Shown one piece after another: positions 1-7,070 of a DNA stretch of 40,428 nt; the first letter of the stretch is position 1; each line of letters starts with the position of its first letter. The translations under genes and the position numbers were made by a program. The stretch covers positions 1 to 40,428 of the forward strand of contig NZ_JAEQAZ010000062.1 in NCBI RefSeq assembly GCF_016654115.1. Reading direction: 5' to 3'. Under the pieces are notes generated by a model. That model searched no databases. It worked only from the letters and a program-made list of their open reading frames with translations, and had not been told where the DNA came from. The DNA is from Streptomyces sp. MBT53 (GTDB lineage: Bacteria; Actinomycetota; Actinomycetes; Streptomycetales; Streptomycetaceae).

Positions 1-606
1 GCAGGGGGCCGGGGCCAGGTGGGCGGTGGCGGGTGCGGCGCCGTAGAAGCCGTGTTCGGTGCGGGAGCCGGGGCCGACGAGGTAGCCGCCGGCGCCGCGG
101 ATGTCGATGCCGGGGGCGAGGCGGCTCGCGGAGTTGGGGACGACGACGTCGGGCGGGCCGGTGAGCCAGAGGTGCCGGCCGCCGCTGGGGGTCAGGACGA
201 CCACGGTCTCCGGGATCGTGAACAGGTGCCGGAGGGCCAGTTCGCGCAGGGCGGAGGACGAGTCCGTACCGGATTTGGTGTCGAGGTCGATGCCGATCAG
301 GTGGTGCGGCGGCAGTCCGCACGCGATGCCGTAGCCGGTGGCCCAGGGGGCGGCGGCGAACAGTTCGCGGATGCGTGCCGGGTCGGTGGAGGCGTCGTGG
401 ACACCGTGCCCGAGGAGTCCGCACTCGCCGTGGCAGGGCGGTCCTACGGTGCCTGCCGCGCCCACCAGGTCGGTGTCGTCGCGGTGCGGTGAGCGCAGGG
501 CCGGGAGTTTTGTTCGGGACAGGGGGATCACGGCCAGTCCGCGTTCGGCGGCTGACAGGGCGTGTGCGAGGGCCAGCGTGGTGGCCTGCCGGTCGATGGT
601 GGCCAT
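1..606 (-). CDS. Bifunctional DNA primase/polymerase, N-terminal part (partial)
   Basis: The leftward reading frame is open from ATG at 606 to the window edge, 202 codons visible, so the C-terminus is missing. I translated it by hand: it begins MATIDRQATTLALAHALSAA, carries the acidic catalytic motif GIDLDTK near residue 103, then SGGRHLWL near 139 and GAGGYLVGPGSR near 169. These fit the prim-pol N-terminal domain of archaeo-eukaryotic-type primases found in actinobacterial, phage and plasmid proteins; such enzymes prime and extend DNA. A Cys/His patch (PPCHGECGLLGHG, about residues 75-87) sits before the catalytic motif. The start has a short-spaced GGAG. A LexA-like box lies 11 bp upstream. 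Without the C-terminus I cannot tell whether a helicase or another domain follows, or whether the gene is chromosomal or prophage-derived. Confidence 0.85.
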   Translation of the reverse strand, partial: MATIDRQATTLALAHALSAAERGLAVIPLSRTKLPALRSPHRDDTDLVGAAGTVGPPCHGECGLLGHGVHDASTDPARIRELFAAAPWATGYGIACGLPPHHLIGIDLDTKSGTDSSSALRELALRHLFTIPETVVVLTPSGGRHLWLTGPPDVVVPNSASRLAPGIDIRGAGGYLVGPGSRTEHGFYGAAPATAHLAPAPC

Positions 607-616
607 GACTCCATGT

Positions 617-632
617 TCGTACGAGTGTTCGA
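617..632 (-). promoter_or_regulatory. LexA-like (SOS) box upstream of the primase-polymerase gene
   Basis: On the + strand the site reads TCGTACGAGTGTTCGA. It matches the actinobacterial/Bacillus-type SOS consensus TCGAAC-N4-GTTCGA at 11 of 12 conserved positions. It ends 11 bp before the primase-polymerase start codon, where a repressor would block transcription or initiation. The match is seen directly; SOS control is inferred. Confidence 0.6.
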
Positions 633-977
633 AAAAGGGAAGAGGGGGTGGCATCGACGCGCCCGGGGTGCGGTGATCGGCGGGGAATGTGGCGGAACGC
701 TTCGCCTCGTGCGCCGCCCCGGGGTGAGATGTCCGAACCACCCGCAACTGCGGCTTCAGAGCAGTCAAAGGGGTTTATCGACTTTTCATCACGCTTCAGG
801 GGGAATAAACGCTTCCGGCCTGGTTCGCCGGGGATTCGGTGGGCAACTCTGGTCCTGCGACGTCGTGCACCACACCGGGGCGGTCGGCCAACTGCCCTGG
901 TAGAAGCCGTACTTGAAGCCGTAGTTCATGTGCGTTCGGCTCGGAAGCCGCTCCGCACTCTGTTCTGGAGGAACAAC
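633..977. other. Intergenic region, long leader of the secreted-protein gene
   Basis: No convincing gene on either strand. The rightward frame entering the secreted-protein gene is open here but lacks a supported start and resembles no protein I know. The stretch probably holds divergent promoters for the primase-polymerase gene and the secreted protein. A GTTTAT/ATAAAC pair of half-sites flanks roughly 775-812. I could not assign -35/-10 elements with confidence. Confidence 0.4.
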
Positions 978-1289
978 ATGGCAAGCATCCGTACCGCCCG
1001 CCTCATCGCCGCCGTCTCCGCCCTCCCGCTGGCAGCCGCCCTCTTCACCGGCGTCGCGGCGGCGGACAACGGCGCCATCGCGGGCAACGGATCGAACGCG
1101 GGTGTGGCGACCGTCAGCGGCAGTGGGGTCGGGCACGACAACAAGGGCAACTCGTCCACCACACAGCAGCAGGCGGTCGGCTCCGGAGCCTCGAACCAGA
1201 GCAACACCGCCCAGGTCAACGGATCCGCGTTCACCGCCATCAACCAGGGAAACTCGAACGTCGCCGTCAACTTCGCCAACTTCTGGTAG
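978..1289 (+). CDS. Small secreted Asn/Gly/Ser-rich protein
   Basis: The protein has 103 residues. It starts MASIRTARL, with a positively charged N-region, a hydrophobic core (LIAAVSALPLAAALFTGVAA) and a likely signal-peptidase site after AAA at about residue 27. The mature ~76 residues have no Cys and are dominated by N, G, S, A, Q and V. The C-terminus (SAFTAINQGNSNVAVNFANFW) has a spacing that recalls curlin repeats (S-x5-Q-x-G-x2-N) without matching exactly. ATG 978 is chosen because GGAGGAAC sits 6-11 bases upstream and the signal peptide starts there. A very strong terminator follows at 1368. It is neither a chaplin nor a rodlin by motif. Function unknown; an extracellular or cell-surface role is the only safe inference. 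Confidence 0.8.
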   Translation: MASIRTARLIAAVSALPLAAALFTGVAAADNGAIAGNGSNAGVATVSGSGVGHDNKGNSSTTQQQAVGSGASNQSNTAQVNGSAFTAINQGNSNVAVNFANFW

Positions 1290-1367
1290 CCGCGCCCGGC
1301 GACTCCCGCGCGGGGATGCGTGGGGGCGTCTGAGGGTGTGTGAGGTGTGCTCTTTGGGGTCGTTACG

Positions 1368-1410
1368 CGTCTGCGCGGTGGTGCTTCGGTGCCACCGCGC
1401 AGGCGTTTTT
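1368..1410 (+). terminator. Intrinsic terminator after the secreted-protein gene
   Basis: A GC-rich stem (left arm around CTGCGCGGTGG, right arm around CCACCGCGCAG) is closed by a C-TTCG-G tetraloop and followed by GCGTTTTT. The structure is near-perfect with a few G-U pairs, an unusually canonical terminator for a Streptomyces. Confidence 0.85.
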
Positions 1411-1496
1411 CCGTATGCGGGCAGGCGTCCCGCGCGGACGTTCTCGTGCGCCACGCGCGCGTGCCCGGTCGGCAGCGGGACCGTGCGGGAACGACC

Positions 1497-1529
1497 TTGA
1501 CAGTCCACGGCATCTGACGGACAGTCAGA
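1497..1529 (+). promoter_or_regulatory. Promoter with inverted-repeat operator for the acyl-CoA operon
   Basis: A consensus TTGACA lies at 1497-1502. With 17-bp spacing a weak -10 (GACAGT) falls at 1520-1525. Overlapping it is a perfect inverted repeat, TCTGAC-N5-GTCAGA, at 1513-1529. A dimeric repressor, probably TetR-like, bound here would occlude RNA polymerase. No regulator gene lies next to the operon in this window, so the regulator is unknown. Confidence 0.6.
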
Positions 1530-1571
1530 AACCATCGTCCGTAGGACTACGACGACACGGAGGCCGCCGTC

Positions 1572-2774
1572 GTGCACCTCGCCCCCACCCCTCGCCAGCA
1601 GCGCCTGCGTGCCGAACTCCGGTCGTACTTCGCCGCGTTGATGCCGGACGGACCACCCCGCGCGGACGACCCCCAGGGGCAGCGGGCGTTGCTGCGCCGG
1701 ATCGGCGGCGACGGGTGGCTCGGGCTCGGCTGGCCGGTCGAGTACGGCGGCCAAGGGCGCGGCGCCGACGAGCAGTTCGTGTTCTTCGACGAGGCCTACC
1801 GGGCGAACGCACCCGTGTCGATGGTCACCCTGAACACCGTCGGACCGACCCTCATGAAGTACGGCAGCGAGGAACAGAAGGCCACCCTCCTGCCGGGCAT
1901 CCTGCGCGGCGAACTCGTCTTCGCGATCGGCTACAGCGAACCGTCGGCCGGCACGGACCTCGCCTCGCTGCGGACCCGGGCGGTACGCGAGGACGCCCGG
2001 GGCTGGCTGATCGACGGGCAGAAGATCTTCACCTCCAACGCCCACAACGCCGACTGGATCTGGCTCGCCTGCCGCACCGACCCCGAAGCCCCCAAGCACC
2101 GCGGTATCTCGATCGTCCTCGTCCCGACCGACGCGCCCGGCTTCTCGTGGACCCCGATCGACACGGTGGGCGGACAGCGGACGACGGCCACGTACTACGA
2201 CGGCGTCCGCGTCCCGGCGGGCAACCTCGTCGGCGCGGAGAACGAGGGCTGGTCGCTCATCACCAACCAGCTCAACCACGAGCGGGTCGCCCTCGCCGCG
2301 ACCGGCATGCAGGCCGAGGACTTCTACACGGCCGCGCTGACCGCCGCCCGCACACCCGATCCGGTGACGGGCAGACGCCGGGCCGACGAGCCGTGGATAC
2401 GCGCGCAGTTGGCCGAGGCGCACGCCCGGCTGGCGGCCACCCGGCTGCTCAACTGGCGCCTGGTGGGCGACGTGGGAGCGGGCCGGCTGGCGCCCGGCGA
2501 CGCGAGCGGCGTGAAAGTCATGGGAACCGAATCGACGGTTGCGGTGTACCAGATATGTCAGCACATCGCCGGAGCGGACGGGACGGCAGGAACAGGCGCG
2601 GCTACGGGACTGACGGGGCTGGTGCGTTCGGGTTCGCCGGGTGTCTTCGGGGACGGCGAGCTGGAGCGGTTGAACAGGGCGGCGCAGATCAACACGTTCG
2701 GGGGCGGGGTGAGCGAGGTGCAGCGGGAGATCGTCGCGACGATGCGACTCGGGATGACGAGGGGGAGGCGGTGA
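1572..2774 (+). CDS. Acyl-CoA dehydrogenase (FadE29/ChsE2-like)
   Basis: A FAD-dependent acyl-CoA dehydrogenase of 400 residues that introduces an alpha-beta double bond into an acyl-CoA. It shows the full family layout: helical N-domain, the beta-domain motif GYSEPSAGTDLASLRTRA (about residues 119-136), the WLIDGQKIFTSNA segment, and the C-terminal FGGGVSEVQREIVA motif that contacts FAD. It starts at GTG 1572 behind GGAGG at 1559-1563. In Mycobacterium tuberculosis the homologous enzyme pairs with a second, shorter dehydrogenase as an alpha2-beta2 heterotetramer acting on the three-carbon steroid side chain. The shorter partner lies here at 3750-4850. The family call is firm; the steroid substrate is inferred from operon content. 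The stop overlaps the next start as GTGA. Confidence 0.9.
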   Translation: MHLAPTPRQQRLRAELRSYFAALMPDGPPRADDPQGQRALLRRIGGDGWLGLGWPVEYGGQGRGADEQFVFFDEAYRANAPVSMVTLNTVGPTLMKYGSEEQKATLLPGILRGELVFAIGYSEPSAGTDLASLRTRAVREDARGWLIDGQKIFTSNAHNADWIWLACRTDPEAPKHRGISIVLVPTDAPGFSWTPIDTVGGQRTTATYYDGVRVPAGNLVGAENEGWSLITNQLNHERVALAATGMQAEDFYTAALTAARTPDPVTGRRRADEPWIRAQLAEAHARLAATRLLNWRLVGDVGAGRLAPGDASGVKVMGTESTVAVYQICQHIAGADGTAGTGAATGLTGLVRSGSPGVFGDGELERLNRAAQINTFGGGVSEVQREIVATMRLGMTRGRR

Positions 2775-3748
2775 GCACGGTGATCGACGAGTTGGGGGCG
2801 AGGCTCAAGGCGTACGAGGGGCGTCCGGCCGCCGTCGCGGGCACCGGCAAGGACCCCGTCAACGAGCCGATGATCCGGCACTGGTGCGAGGCGATGGGCG
2901 ACACGAATCCGGCGTACTCGGGCCCGGACGCCGTCGCTCCGCCCACCATGCTCCAGGCCTGGACCATGGGCGGCCTCTCCGGGCACTCGGGACGCACGGG
3001 GGCCTACGACGAGTTGTTCGACCTGCTCGACGAGGCGGGCTGCACCTCGGTGGTCGCCACCGACTGCGAGCAGGAGTACCTACGGCCCTTGCGGCCGGGG
3101 GACGAGGTCACCTTCGACGCGGTGATCGAGTCGGTCTCGGACCGCAAGACGACGAAGCTGGGCACGGGGTACTTCGTCACGACGCGCATGGACGTGCGGG
3201 TGGGCCAGGACCTCGTCGGCACCCACCGCTTCCGCATCCTCAAGTACGCCCCCGCGCGGCAGAGGCAGAAGGGAAAAGGGGGAGAGAAAGGAGCGCGCGC
3301 CCGCCGCCCCCGCCCCGTCGTCAACCGGGACAACGCCGGCTTCTGGGAGGGCGTGGAGCGGCATCAACTCCTCATCCAGCGCTGCACGAGCTGCGGCACG
3401 CTGCGCCACCCCTGGCTGCCGGGCTGCAACACCTGCGGCGGCCCGGACTGGGACACCGTCGAGGCGAGCGGCGACGGGACCGTCTACTCGTACGTGGTGA
3501 TGCACCACCCGCCCTTCCCCGCCTTCGACCCCCCTTACGCCGTCGGGCTGATCGAACTCGCCGAGGGCGTGCGGATCGTGAGCAACGTGGTGGGGGTGCC
3601 GTACGACAAGGTGCGCGTCGGGCTGCCGGTACGGCTCGAATTCCGGCGCTACGACGACGAGGACAAGGGCGATGACAAGGGCGGGGGCGGCCCGCTCGTG
3701 CTCCCTGTCTTCAGGGTCCTGGACGGCCGAGAGGGCGGGGTGGGCTGA
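2771..3748 (+). CDS. MaoC-like / DUF35 two-domain protein (ChsH2-like)
   Basis: The 325-residue protein has two domains. Residues about 1-165 form a FAS1/MaoC-type hotdog domain (EPMIRHWCEAMGDTNPAY, then a PPTMLQAW segment). Residues about 185-315 form a DUF35 OB-fold domain with a four-Cys zinc ribbon, CTSCGTLRHPWLPGCNTCGG. A short Lys/Gly/Arg-rich linker (RQRQKGKGGEKGARARR) joins them. This is the architecture of mycobacterial ChsH2, whose hotdog domain builds a hydratase with ChsH1 and whose DUF35 domain binds the aldolase Ltp2. Both partners are encoded downstream. GTG 2771 overlaps the previous stop, consistent with translational coupling. An acidic insert (DDEDKGDDKGGGG) near the C-terminus is unusual. 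Confidence 0.85.
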   Translation: MSTVIDELGARLKAYEGRPAAVAGTGKDPVNEPMIRHWCEAMGDTNPAYSGPDAVAPPTMLQAWTMGGLSGHSGRTGAYDELFDLLDEAGCTSVVATDCEQEYLRPLRPGDEVTFDAVIESVSDRKTTKLGTGYFVTTRMDVRVGQDLVGTHRFRILKYAPARQRQKGKGGEKGARARRPRPVVNRDNAGFWEGVERHQLLIQRCTSCGTLRHPWLPGCNTCGGPDWDTVEASGDGTVYSYVVMHHPPFPAFDPPYAVGLIELAEGVRIVSNVVGVPYDKVRVGLPVRLEFRRYDDEDKGDDKGGGGPLVLPVFRVLDGREGGVG

Positions 3749-3749
3749 C

Positions 3750-4850
3750 ATGGACTTCACCCCCACGGAGGAGCAGGCGGCTGCCCGTGACCTGGCCGCC
3801 CGGATCTTCGGCGACCTCGCGACACCGGAGCGGCTCGCCGCGGCCGAGACGGGCAGCGACCCCGAGTTGTGGAAGGCGCTGTGTGCCGCCGGACTGGTGG
3901 GCGCCGTAGAGGAGTTGGGGCTGCTCGGTCTCGTCCTCCTCCTGGAGGAACAGGGGCGGACGACGGCCCAGGTGCCCTTCGCCTCGACGTGCGTGTACGG
4001 GCTGTTGGCGGTGACGGCACACGGTTCCGCAGAGCAGCGGGAGCGGCTGTTGCCGGGGATCGGGGACGGGTCGGTGGTGGTGTGCGGGGCGTTTCCGGCG
4101 CAGGGGGGTGTACGGGTCGTGCGGGCCGTACGGGCCTCTGCGCAGGGCGAGTTGACAGGTACGGTCCCTGTCGTCCCCTGGCTGCGAGACGCCACGCATG
4201 TCCTTGTCGCCGACGAACACGGGGAGTTGTGGCTGACGCCGATCACGGACGCCACGCACGTCGAACCGGTCGAGCTCACCGCACCCTGGTCGGCCGGGCG
4301 GCTGACACTCGACGGCGCGGCGGCGGAACGGCTCGGTGCCACGGAGGCCCACGCCGACGGCCCGACCCCCGCGCACGCCGATGTCCGCGTGACGGCCTAC
4401 GCCGACATCCTCGCCACCGCCCGTACCGCCTTCGCCGGTCTTCAGGCCGGGGTCTGTGCGGGGTCGCTCGCGCGGGCGGTGGCGCACACCAACACCCGGG
4501 AGCAGTTCGGGCGTCCGCTGGCCACCCGGCAGGCGGTCCAACTCCGGGCCGCCGACGCGTACATGGACATCGAGGCGATACGCGTGACGGCGTACGAGGC
4601 GGCCTGGCGGCGCGACGCGGGGCTGCCGTACGCCACGCACGCGCTGACCGCGGCCTGGTGGGCGGCCGAGGCGGGGCGGCGGGTCGTCGACACGGGGCAG
4701 CATCTGCACGGCGGTGCGGGAGCCGACGTGGAGCATCCGGTCCACCGGCACTTCCTGTGGGGGCGGCAGTTGGACGGGTACCTCGGATGCGGGGCCGAAG
4801 TACTGCAGGAACTGGGGGAGTTGATCGTCAGTGAGGAGGCGCAGCCATGA
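3750..4850 (+). CDS. Acyl-CoA dehydrogenase, short partner (FadE28/ChsE1-like)
   Basis: A divergent acyl-CoA dehydrogenase of 366 residues. The N-terminus MDFTPTEEQAAARDLAARIF is typical. The C-terminal helical domain contains FAGLQAGVCAGSLARAVAHTNTREQFGRPLATRQAVQ, with the family's R-x-Q-F-G-R-P segment, and ends HLHGGAGADVEHPVHRHFLW. The beta domain is shortened and lacks the canonical T-E-x-x-x-G-S-D signature, as expected of a non-catalytic half of a heterotetrameric dehydrogenase. The start lies one base after the previous stop. It most likely assembles with the product of 1572-2774 to give one FAD site per heterodimer. The substrate is inferred only. Confidence 0.85.
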   Translation: MDFTPTEEQAAARDLAARIFGDLATPERLAAAETGSDPELWKALCAAGLVGAVEELGLLGLVLLLEEQGRTTAQVPFASTCVYGLLAVTAHGSAEQRERLLPGIGDGSVVVCGAFPAQGGVRVVRAVRASAQGELTGTVPVVPWLRDATHVLVADEHGELWLTPITDATHVEPVELTAPWSAGRLTLDGAAAERLGATEAHADGPTPAHADVRVTAYADILATARTAFAGLQAGVCAGSLARAVAHTNTREQFGRPLATRQAVQLRAADAYMDIEAIRVTAYEAAWRRDAGLPYATHALTAAWWAAEAGRRVVDTGQHLHGGAGADVEHPVHRHFLWGRQLDGYLGCGAEVLQELGELIVSEEAQP

Positions 4851-4867
4851 GGGCAGGAGGCGTGGCC

Positions 4868-5275
4868 ATGAGGGTGGGTGAGGAGTTGCCCCCGCTCGAA
4901 ATCGAGATCACCCGCACACTGATCGTCGCCGGGGCCATCGCCTCCCGCGACTACCAGGACGTGCACCACGACGCGGAGTTGGCACGGCTGAAGGGCTCCC
5001 CCGACATCTTCATGAACATCCTGACGACGAACGGCCTGGTCGGCCGCTACATCACGGACCACTTCGGCCCGCGAACCGTCCTCCGCAAGGTCGCCATACG
5101 GCTCGGCGCCCCCAACTACCCCGGCGACACCATGGTGTTGACCGGGACGATCGAGGAGACGGACGGCGACACCACGACGGTGCGCGTGCTCGGGACGAAC
5201 GGCATCGGCCGGCACGTCACCGGCACGGTCGTGGTCATGGTCGCCGTACCGACAACGACGGAGGCCGGAGGATGA
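4868..5275 (+). CDS. MaoC-like hotdog hydratase (ChsH1-like)
   Basis: A single-hotdog protein of 135 residues from ATG 4868. The segment SRDYQDVHHDAELA (about residues 30-43) holds the Asp and His expected at a MaoC/R-specific enoyl-CoA hydratase site. It should complete the hydratase with the catalytically poor hotdog domain of the 2771-3748 product, as ChsH1 does with ChsH2. An alternative ATG at 4847 overlaps the previous stop (ATGA) and also has a good GAGGAGG. I prefer 4868 because AGGAGG lies 7 bases upstream and the shorter form is close to the usual length. The stop overlaps the next start (ATGA). Confidence 0.85.
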   Translation: MRVGEELPPLEIEITRTLIVAGAIASRDYQDVHHDAELARLKGSPDIFMNILTTNGLVGRYITDHFGPRTVLRKVAIRLGAPNYPGDTMVLTGTIEETDGDTTTVRVLGTNGIGRHVTGTVVVMVAVPTTTEAGG

Positions 5276-6438
5276 GCGTCCGCACCCGCGACAGGCTCGG
5301 CGGACGGGCCGCGATCGTCGGTATCGGGGCGACGGAGTTCTCCAAGGACTCGGGGCGCAGTGAGCTGCGGCTGGCCGTGGAGGCGGTGCGGGCAGCGCTG
5401 GACGACGCGGGGCTGACACCGGCGGACGTGGACGGGATGGTGACGTTCACGATGGACACCAACCCGGAGATCACCGTCGCCCAGGCCTGCGGGATCGGTG
5501 AGCTGTCCTTCTTCTCCCGGGTCCACTACGGCGGCGGCGCGGCCTGCGCGACCGTGCAGCAGGCGGCGCTGGCCGTGGCGGCGGGGGTCGCCGAGGTGGT
5601 GGTCTGCTACCGCGCCTTCAACGAGCGGTCGGGACGCAGATTCGGCTCGGGCGTCACGCACCGCGAACCCTCGGCGGAGGGCGCGGCGCTCGGTTGGGCG
5701 CTGCCGTTCGGGCTGCTGACACCGGCGTCTTGGGTGGCGATGGCGGCGCAGCGGTATCTGCACACGTACGGCCTCACACCGGAGGTGTTCGGGCAGGTGG
5801 CGGTCGTGGACCGCAAGTACGCGGCGACGAACCCGGCGGCGTACTTCCACGGCAGACCGATCACCCTCGCCGAGCACGCGGCCTCGCGTTGGATAGTGGA
5901 GCCGCTGCGGCTGCTGGACTGCTGCCAGGAGACGGACGGCGCCCAGGCGATCGTCGTCACGTCGGTGGAGCGGGCCCGCGACCTGCCGCGTCCGCCGGCG
6001 GTCGTCGCGGCGGCGGCCCAGGGCGCCGGGCGGGCACAGGAACAGATGACCAGCTTCTACCGCGACGACCTGACCGGCCTCCCGGAGATGGGCGTGGTCG
6101 CCCGGCAACTGTGGCGGACGGCGGGGCTCGGACCGGACGACATGGACGTGGCGATCCTCTACGACCACTTCACGCCGTTCGTGCTGATGCAGTTGGAGGA
6201 GTTCGGCTTCTGCGGAAAGGGGGAGTCGGCGGACTTCGTGGCGGAGGAGCGGGTGCCGATCAACACACACGGGGGACAGCTCGGGGAGGCGTATCTGCAC
6301 GGCATGAACGGAATAGCGGAAGGCGTCAGACAGGTGCGCGGCACCGCGGTGAACCGAATACCGGGCGCCGGCCGAGTACTGGTGACAGCGGGGACCGGGG
6401 TACCGACCTCCGGACTGATCCTCACCACCGACGCCTGA
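5272..6438 (+). CDS. Thiolase-fold lipid-transfer protein / aldolase (Ltp2-like)
   Basis: A thiolase-superfamily protein of 388 residues, SCP-x/Ltp2 type. The N-terminus carries AAIVGIGATEFSKDSGRSEL. The C-terminal half has AILYDHFTPFVLMQLEEFG and NTHGGQLGEAYLHGMNG, including the Tyr and His residues used by Ltp2-type retro-aldolases. In the mycobacterial system Ltp2 with the ChsH2 DUF35 domain cleaves a hydroxylated side-chain CoA ester to propionyl-CoA and a 17-keto steroid. As last gene of a five-gene operon with both partners present, the same type of C-C cleavage is likely; the real substrate could be another branched or cyclic acyl-CoA. ATG 5272 overlaps the previous stop. Confidence 0.85.
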   Translation: MSVRTRDRLGGRAAIVGIGATEFSKDSGRSELRLAVEAVRAALDDAGLTPADVDGMVTFTMDTNPEITVAQACGIGELSFFSRVHYGGGAACATVQQAALAVAAGVAEVVVCYRAFNERSGRRFGSGVTHREPSAEGAALGWALPFGLLTPASWVAMAAQRYLHTYGLTPEVFGQVAVVDRKYAATNPAAYFHGRPITLAEHAASRWIVEPLRLLDCCQETDGAQAIVVTSVERARDLPRPPAVVAAAAQGAGRAQEQMTSFYRDDLTGLPEMGVVARQLWRTAGLGPDDMDVAILYDHFTPFVLMQLEEFGFCGKGESADFVAEERVPINTHGGQLGEAYLHGMNGIAEGVRQVRGTAVNRIPGAGRVLVTAGTGVPTSGLILTTDA

Positions 6439-6475
6439 GCCCTGTCCCACGGAAGACGACCGAGCCTGGCGGACC

Positions 6476-6960
6476 TCCGGACGGTAACCTCCAGGGGTGA
6501 ACCCGCGGCGGTCGATCCGGACGCCAATCCACAGGGTTGAACCGGAAGCGGCCGACTCCGGACGGCCGACTCCGGACGGCCGACTCCGGACGGCCGGTCG
6601 GCCGGACGTCCGCCCCCGGCTGCCCCTGCACGGCCGAGCCCGGATGCCCCCGGACGATTGTGTCTGGGTCGCCCCCGGGCGACTGAGCTGCGGCCGACCC
6701 GGACGGCAACTCCCACGGTTGAACCCGCAGTGGCCCACTCCGGTCGGCAATCCGCACGGGTGAACCGGCAGCGGCCGACTCCGGACAACCGAGCCCCCAG
6801 GCAAGCCGCAGTGGCTGCTCCCGTAAGCCTCTGCCTCCGGGAGGATCCCGCAGTCGCCGACCCCGTAAGCCTCAGCCTCCAGAGGGAACCGGGAACCCCC
6901 AGTGCCCGACCCTCCCCAGCCTCACCCCCAGGGGTAAACCCGCAGTACGTCTCGCCCGCT
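6476..6960. repeat. Degenerate ~40-bp tandem repeat array
   Basis: The gap between the lipid-transfer gene and the sigma-factor gene (6439-7070) holds no convincing gene. It contains repeated ~40-bp units built on the pattern CGGCAA...CACGG-GTGAACC-GCAG-GGCCGACTCCGG. Clear copies start near 6482, 6521, 6703 and 6744, with more degraded ones near 6820, 6865 and 6910. Inside the array (about 6550-6592) a 14-bp sub-repeat, GGCCGACTCCGGAC, occurs three times in a row. Frames through the array are open only because of composition. Confidence 0.75.
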
Positions 6961-7070
6961 CGTCCACCTTCAGGAGGTGGAGTCAGCCCCACCACTACAA
7001 CCTGAGGGGGAGTCCCCTTCGGGACCTGCGGCCGATCCGCCGAAGTGGGGATCGCTCATAGCGTGGAGCC

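Noticed and set aside
789..2564. Open frame on the minus strand across the secreted-protein gene and the first acyl-CoA dehydrogenase
   Set aside because: It covers two clear + strand genes and the terminator between them, and has no recognisable domain.
4847..4867. Upstream start of the MaoC-like gene (ATGA overlap)
   Set aside because: Not excluded, but ATG 4868 has AGGAGG at ideal spacing and gives the usual family length, so it is the preferred start.
6476..6960. Possible CRISPR array
   Set aside because: Units are degenerate, adjoining and lack constant-length unique spacers; no cas gene is nearby.
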